Source: Streptomyces sp. NK08204 (GTDB lineage: Bacteria; Actinomycetota; Actinomycetes; Streptomycetales; Streptomycetaceae). From it: a stretch of DNA of 64,000 bases. A program made the translations under genes and the position numbers. Below the pieces are notes generated by a model. The model saw only the letters and a list, made by a program, of their open reading frames with translations. It did not search any database and was not told where the DNA came from. Numbering within the stretch: position 1 is the first letter of the stretch; the number at the start of each line of letters is the position of its first letter. Of this stretch, positions 60,325 to 64,000 are shown piece after piece. The DNA lies in contig NZ_JAINVF010000005.1 in NCBI RefSeq assembly GCF_020400585.1, forward strand, positions 1 through 64,000, written 5' to 3'.

Positions 60325-61698
60325 GTGCGCGTCTCGGTCGCCCTGTTCACCGCGGACCTTCGGGTGCACGACAACCCGGCCCTCCAGGCCGCCCTGAAGG
60401 AAGCGGAACACGTGGTGCCGCTCTTCGTCGTCGACACGGGCATCCGCCGCGCGGGCTTCGTCGCACCCAACCGCGCGGCGTTCCTCGCCGACAGCCTGGC
60501 CGACCTCGACGCGGCCCTGCGCGCCCGGGGCGGACGACTGGTGGTCCGCGTCGGTGACGTGGTCGAGGAGACCTGCCGGGTGGCGGCGGAGACCGGTGCC
60601 GCGACGGTGCACATCGCCGGCGGGGTGAGCCGTTACGCGGCACGGCGCGAGGACCGGCTGCGCGCGGAACTGGCCGGTGACCGGCGCGACCTGCACCTCC
60701 ACGACGCCTCACTGACCGCGGTGCCGCCGGGGGCGCTGACGCCCGCGGGCCGGGGCAGTGACCACTTCGCGGTCTTCACACCGTACTTCCGCCAGTGGGA
60801 GCGGTACCCGGTACGCGCCGTCCTGCCGGCTCCCCGGACGGTGCCGGTGCCGGACGTACCCTCGGCCCGCCTGCCGGCTGCGCGAGCCCTCGCACCGGGC
60901 CCGGCCTCGCCGGCCCTGCCCGCCGGCGGGGAATCCGAAGCCCGCCGCAGACTGCGGTCATGGCTGTCCGGCCCGCTGGCCGCGTACGAGGACCTGCACG
61001 ACGACCTGGCCGCCGACGCGACGTCCCGGCTCTCCCCCTACCTGCACTTCGGCTGCCTCTCCCCGGCCGAACTGCTGCACAGGGCCCGCGCACAGGACAG
61101 CACCGGGGCGCATGCGTTCGTCCGCCAGCTCGCCTGGCGGGACTTCCACCACCAGGTGCTGGCGGCCCGCCCCGACGCGGCCGACCACGACTACCGCCCC
61201 CGCCACGACCGCTGGCGCCGCCCCGCGAAAGAGATCGACGCGTGGAAGGAGGGCCGCACGGGCTACCCCGTCGTCGACGCGGCCCTGCGGCAGCTGCGCC
61301 ACGAGGGCTGGATGCCGGGCCGGGCACGGCTGCTGGCGGCGAGCTTCCTCGTCAAGACCCTGTACGTGGACTGGCGGGTGGGCGCCCGCCACTTCCTGGA
61401 CCTCCTCGTCGACGGCGACATCGCGAACAACCAGCTCAACTGGCAGTGGGTCGCCGGTACCGGCACGGACACCCGCCCGAACCGGATCCTCAACCCCTGC
61501 GTCCAGGCACGCCGTTTCGACCCCCACGGCGACTACGTACGCCGCTGGGTCCCCGAACTGCGCGCACTCGACGCCCGGACGATCCACGCCGTCCCGCACC
61601 TCGACGACGCCACCCGGGCCGGCCTGGACTATCCCGCCCCGATCGTGGACCTGGCGGCGGGTGCCACCCGTTTCAAGAAGGCCCGGCAGGCCGGCTGA
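60325..61698 (+). CDS. phr: Deoxyribodipyrimidine photolyase
   Basis: 457 aa, standard length. N-terminal alpha/beta domain (VSVALFTADLRVHDNPALQA), with antenna binding. The C-terminal FAD domain shows TSRLSPYLHFGCLSPAEL, FVRQLAWRDFHHQVLAA, TGYPVVDAALRQLRHEGWMP, the Trp-rich WQWVAGTGTDTRPN and NPCVQARRFDPHGDYVRRWV. It splits cyclobutane pyrimidine dimers with blue light. AGGAGG stands 15 nt before the GTG at 60325. Co-transcribed with the flavin protein before it. Confidence 0.94.
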   Translation: MRVSVALFTADLRVHDNPALQAALKEAEHVVPLFVVDTGIRRAGFVAPNRAAFLADSLADLDAALRARGGRLVVRVGDVVEETCRVAAETGAATVHIAGGVSRYAARREDRLRAELAGDRRDLHLHDASLTAVPPGALTPAGRGSDHFAVFTPYFRQWERYPVRAVLPAPRTVPVPDVPSARLPAARALAPGPASPALPAGGESEARRRLRSWLSGPLAAYEDLHDDLAADATSRLSPYLHFGCLSPAELLHRARAQDSTGAHAFVRQLAWRDFHHQVLAARPDAADHDYRPRHDRWRRPAKEIDAWKEGRTGYPVVDAALRQLRHEGWMPGRARLLAASFLVKTLYVDWRVGARHFLDLLVDGDIANNQLNWQWVAGTGTDTRPNRILNPCVQARRFDPHGDYVRRWVPELRALDARTIHAVPHLDDATRAGLDYPAPIVDLAAGATRFKKARQAG

Positions 61699-61755
61699 GC
61701 GTCGAGGGCTCTTTAAGATCTCAGGTGTCGGGGCACTGCTGGCGGGGGAGGTCTG

Positions 61756-63927
61756 GTGTCCGGTGCGGCGCGCGGTGTCACGGGAGTGGTCCTGGCAGCC
61801 TTCGCGACCGTGTATCTCGTCGGCGGATCCGTACTCGCGCCGGTCGTGTTCGCCCTCCAACTGTGCTACGTCCTGCCTGCCTTCCGTCGCCGGACGAGCG
61901 GCCGGCTGTGGCTGCTCGCCGCCCAGGCAGCCGTCTGCTGCTCGGCGGTGTACATCACCGGCGCGTCCGTCGGCATCCTGGGGTTTCTCGGCGGTTCGCT
62001 GCTGCTGACCCCGGCGTGGCCGCTGGCCGTACCGGTCGCGGTGGGTGCGGCACTGACCGGACCGGTGGACTCGGTCATCAGCATGGTGCTGATGAGCCTG
62101 GTGATCTACGGCCTCACCCGGCTCACCGAACGGGCCGGCGAACTCGACGCCGCCAGGCTGGGCCTGACCGCGGCCGCCGTCGCCGAGGAGCGGCTGCGGA
62201 TCGCCGGTGAGCTGAACGACGGCCTCGGGCGCGGGCTCGCCGAGATCACCACCGGCGTCCGGGCCGCCCTGGCAGAGCCGGAACGCGCTGAGGGGCTGCT
62301 CGCCGAGGTCACCCGCGCGGCCCGCGCCTGCCTGGCCGACGCCCGGGGTGCCGCCGCGTCGTACCGCGCCATGTCGCTGGCACCCGAGGTGACCACGGCA
62401 CGGGCGCTGCTGACCGCCGCCGGGGTGCCCGTCGAGGTGCGGATCGGGCACACCGAACCACTGGGTGCCGCGGGCGCGCTGCTCGCGGACGTGCTGCGCG
62501 AAGCCGTGACCGACGTCGTCCGGCGGTCCACGGCCACCAGCGCCCTGATCGAGACGGGCGCCGAGCGGGGACGCGTACGGCTGCGCGTCGTCAGCGACGG
62601 TGCGCGGACGGCGGACGACGAGAGCCTCGGTGACCTGCCCGGCCGGATCGCCGAGGCGGGCGGCACCCTGACGACGGGACTGACTCCCGAAGGGCGTCAT
62701 GTCACGGAGGCGGTGCTCCCCGGTCTGGGCCGGCCCGGGGAACCGGCCGGCGACCGGCATTCCCACCTGCTCGCCGTCGTACTGCTCGTCACCGTGCTGG
62801 CCGGCTTCTCGCTCAAGACGCTGCTGCTCGTCCCCGCAGGCGGCGTCCTGCCGGCCGCCGCCTGCCTCGCATCGGTGGTGGTGCTGCAGGTCCGCTCGGT
62901 ACGCGGGCGGCACATGGTGGCGCTGGCGATGATGGCGCTGCTCACCTATCTGCCGCTGCTCGTGTTCGGACGCGCCTGGCTGGGGGTCGCCGGCTTCCTC
63001 GCGGGACCGTTGCTGCTCGCGTTCCGTCGCGGCGTGGCCTGGCCGCTGGTGGGCTGTGTCACCGCGAGCGTCGCCCTGACCGGGACACGGCTGCGGCTGC
63101 CGCTCGCGATGACGGTCAACTACACCGTCAGCACCGTGGTCACCGGGCTCGTCGTGTACGGACTGCTGCGGCTCGCCCAGATCGTGGACGAACTACAGGA
63201 GGCACAGCGGCGGCTGGCCCGTTCGGCGGTCGTCGAGGAACGTCTGCGCGCGGCCCGCGACCTGCACGACCTGCTCGGGCACAGCCTGGCCGGCATGCTG
63301 CTCACCTGCGAGCTGGCACGCAGGCTGCCGGCCGAGCGGGTGCCTGCGGAGCTGGAGAACGTACTGACCATGGCCGAACGCGGCGAGGCCGACCTGCGGG
63401 CCGCCGTCGGCGGCGTGGGCCGGATGTCGCTGACCGCCGAGGCCGCGTCCGTACAGGCGGTGCTGGCCGCCACGGGCATCGATGCCCGGGTGTCGCTCGC
63501 CCACGACCAAGCACCGGCCGGAGCGGAGACCACGCTGAGCGCGGTCCTGCGGGAGGCGGTCACCAACGTGCTGCGGCACAGCGACGCACGGTCCTGCGCG
63601 ATATCGACGGTGGCGGAGGACGGCGGGACGCGGCTGCGGGTGCGCAACGACGGGGCACGCGGCCTGCGCGGACGGCGGGGATCGTCGGGCATGGGCAACC
63701 TGACGGCCCGGCTCGCGGCCGTGGACGGGCACCTGGCGGTGGAGGCGAGCGGCGACGGCTGGTTCGAGCTGACCGCGTGGGTCCCGCACCAGCGGTGCGA
63801 ACCCCGCGGGACCCGCCGGGCCGCGCGGCGGTCCGGTGCGCCGGGACCGGATCAGCCCGTCAGATCCACCCCGCCTCCGTCGCAATGCGGACGGCGTCCG
63901 TGCGATTGCGGGCGTTCAGCTTCGTGA
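61756..63927 (+). CDS. Fused double sensor histidine kinase (DesK/NarX type)
   Basis: 723 aa made of two similar modules in tandem, each with membrane helices, a HisKA_3-like dimerisation segment and an ATPase domain. Module 1 (1-330) has VAEERLRIAGELNDGLGRGL, with Asn154 where the phosphorylated His should be, and VLREAVTDVVRRS where Asn of the N-box is Asp. Module 2 (335-690) has VEERLRAARDLHDLLGHSLA with His504, VLREAVTNVLRHS and SGMGNLTARLAA, so it looks active. Module 1 is probably a pseudokinase. The GTG at 61756 follows GGGGGAGG. Its end overlaps the convergent response regulator gene by 68 bp. Confidence 0.87.
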   Translation: MSGAARGVTGVVLAAFATVYLVGGSVLAPVVFALQLCYVLPAFRRRTSGRLWLLAAQAAVCCSAVYITGASVGILGFLGGSLLLTPAWPLAVPVAVGAALTGPVDSVISMVLMSLVIYGLTRLTERAGELDAARLGLTAAAVAEERLRIAGELNDGLGRGLAEITTGVRAALAEPERAEGLLAEVTRAARACLADARGAAASYRAMSLAPEVTTARALLTAAGVPVEVRIGHTEPLGAAGALLADVLREAVTDVVRRSTATSALIETGAERGRVRLRVVSDGARTADDESLGDLPGRIAEAGGTLTTGLTPEGRHVTEAVLPGLGRPGEPAGDRHSHLLAVVLLVTVLAGFSLKTLLLVPAGGVLPAAACLASVVVLQVRSVRGRHMVALAMMALLTYLPLLVFGRAWLGVAGFLAGPLLLAFRRGVAWPLVGCVTASVALTGTRLRLPLAMTVNYTVSTVVTGLVVYGLLRLAQIVDELQEAQRRLARSAVVEERLRAARDLHDLLGHSLAGMLLTCELARRLPAERVPAELENVLTMAERGEADLRAAVGGVGRMSLTAEAASVQAVLAATGIDARVSLAHDQAPAGAETTLSAVLREAVTNVLRHSDARSCAISTVAEDGGTRLRVRNDGARGLRGRRGSSGMGNLTARLAAVDGHLAVEASGDGWFELTAWVPHQRCEPRGTRRAARRSGAPGPDQPVRSTPPPSQCGRRPCDCGRSAS

Positions 63928-64000
63928 CGACGGCCGTCAGATAGTTGCGGACCGTCCCGGCCGTGAGGTGGACCTGCTGCGCGATCTCGGCGGCGTCCGC
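63860..64000 (-). CDS. LuxR/NarL-family response regulator, C-terminal part
   Basis: Partial: the last 46 codons, running off the window. The reverse frame reads ADAAEIAQQVHLTAGTVRNY, LTAVVTKLNARNRTDAVRIA, TEAGWI, which is the GerE/LuxR helix-turn-helix and the standard end of DesR/NarL regulators. The convergent arrangement next to the double kinase (61756) suggests they are partners. The receiver domain lies outside the window. Confidence 0.9.
   Translation of the reverse strand, partial: ADAAEIAQQVHLTAGTVRNYLTAVVTKLNARNRTDAVRIATEAGWI

Overview
The window is high-GC actinobacterial DNA, almost certainly the chromosome of a Streptomyces. The signs are strong GC3 bias, many GTG and some TTG starts, leaderless-looking genes, many ECF sigma factors and two-component systems, secreted FG-GAP proteins, a sugar ABC importer without its own ATPase, and mat-like exopolysaccharide genes. 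No rRNA, CRISPR array or intact transposase was seen. Function is assigned from recognisable motifs and gene context only; no database search was possible.

Layout. 1-6.4 kb: the tail of an unknown gene, a terminator, a heme/antibiotic-type monooxygenase, membrane proteins, a secreted FG-GAP protein, and the nucleotide pair dcd plus phosphoribosyltransferase. 6.6-13.4 kb: a tRNA-Gly(CCC) gene starts what looks like an old, decayed integrated element. A 23-nt near-copy of the tRNA (22/23) lies at 13372-13394. Between the two are a MerR regulator with a divergent membrane operon, a Ser/Thr kinase divergent from an ECF sigma factor, two paralogous exported proteins, and VOC and VapC remnants. 13.4-19.3 kb: a LacI-controlled sugar locus with a GH32-like beta-fructosidase, LacI regulator, substrate-binding lipoprotein and two permeases. 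19.3-29.2 kb: an ArsB-like remnant, an APC permease with a possible structured leader, Rv1733c-like and TerD proteins, a K+ channel-like protein, an ECF sigma factor with a membrane partner, an MFS transporter, an SDR-like protein and a GlpF-type facilitator.

29.8-37.0 kb: an envelope/redox locus. It holds a GT-C-like membrane protein, a cytochrome b561/Moco-oxidoreductase fusion, a coupled GT2-DUF2064-methyltransferase operon and a two-component system. 37.0-40.0 kb: two adjacent FG-GAP proteins. 40-44.6 kb: an MFS transporter, uppP, and divergent BlaI/M56 genes with twin operators between uppP and blaI; then a VOC protein. 44.9-50.6 kb: a sugar-nucleotide epimerase, a DUF4956-VTC-PAP2 operon and a divergent two-component system. 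50.7-58.7 kb: a small membrane protein, an ECF sigma factor with a membrane partner, then a matAB-like exopolysaccharide operon followed by a class A PBP. 58.9-64 kb: a small membrane protein, a flavodoxin-like protein, a photolyase, and a sensor kinase made of two fused DesK/NarX-type modules, convergent with a LuxR-type response regulator that runs off the end.

Much of the window serves cell-envelope construction and its sensing: lipid-carrier recycling (UppP, PAP2), peptidoglycan (PBP), poly-GlcNAc-like polymer (MatB-like), glycosyl and methyl transfer, and five or more dedicated signalling modules.
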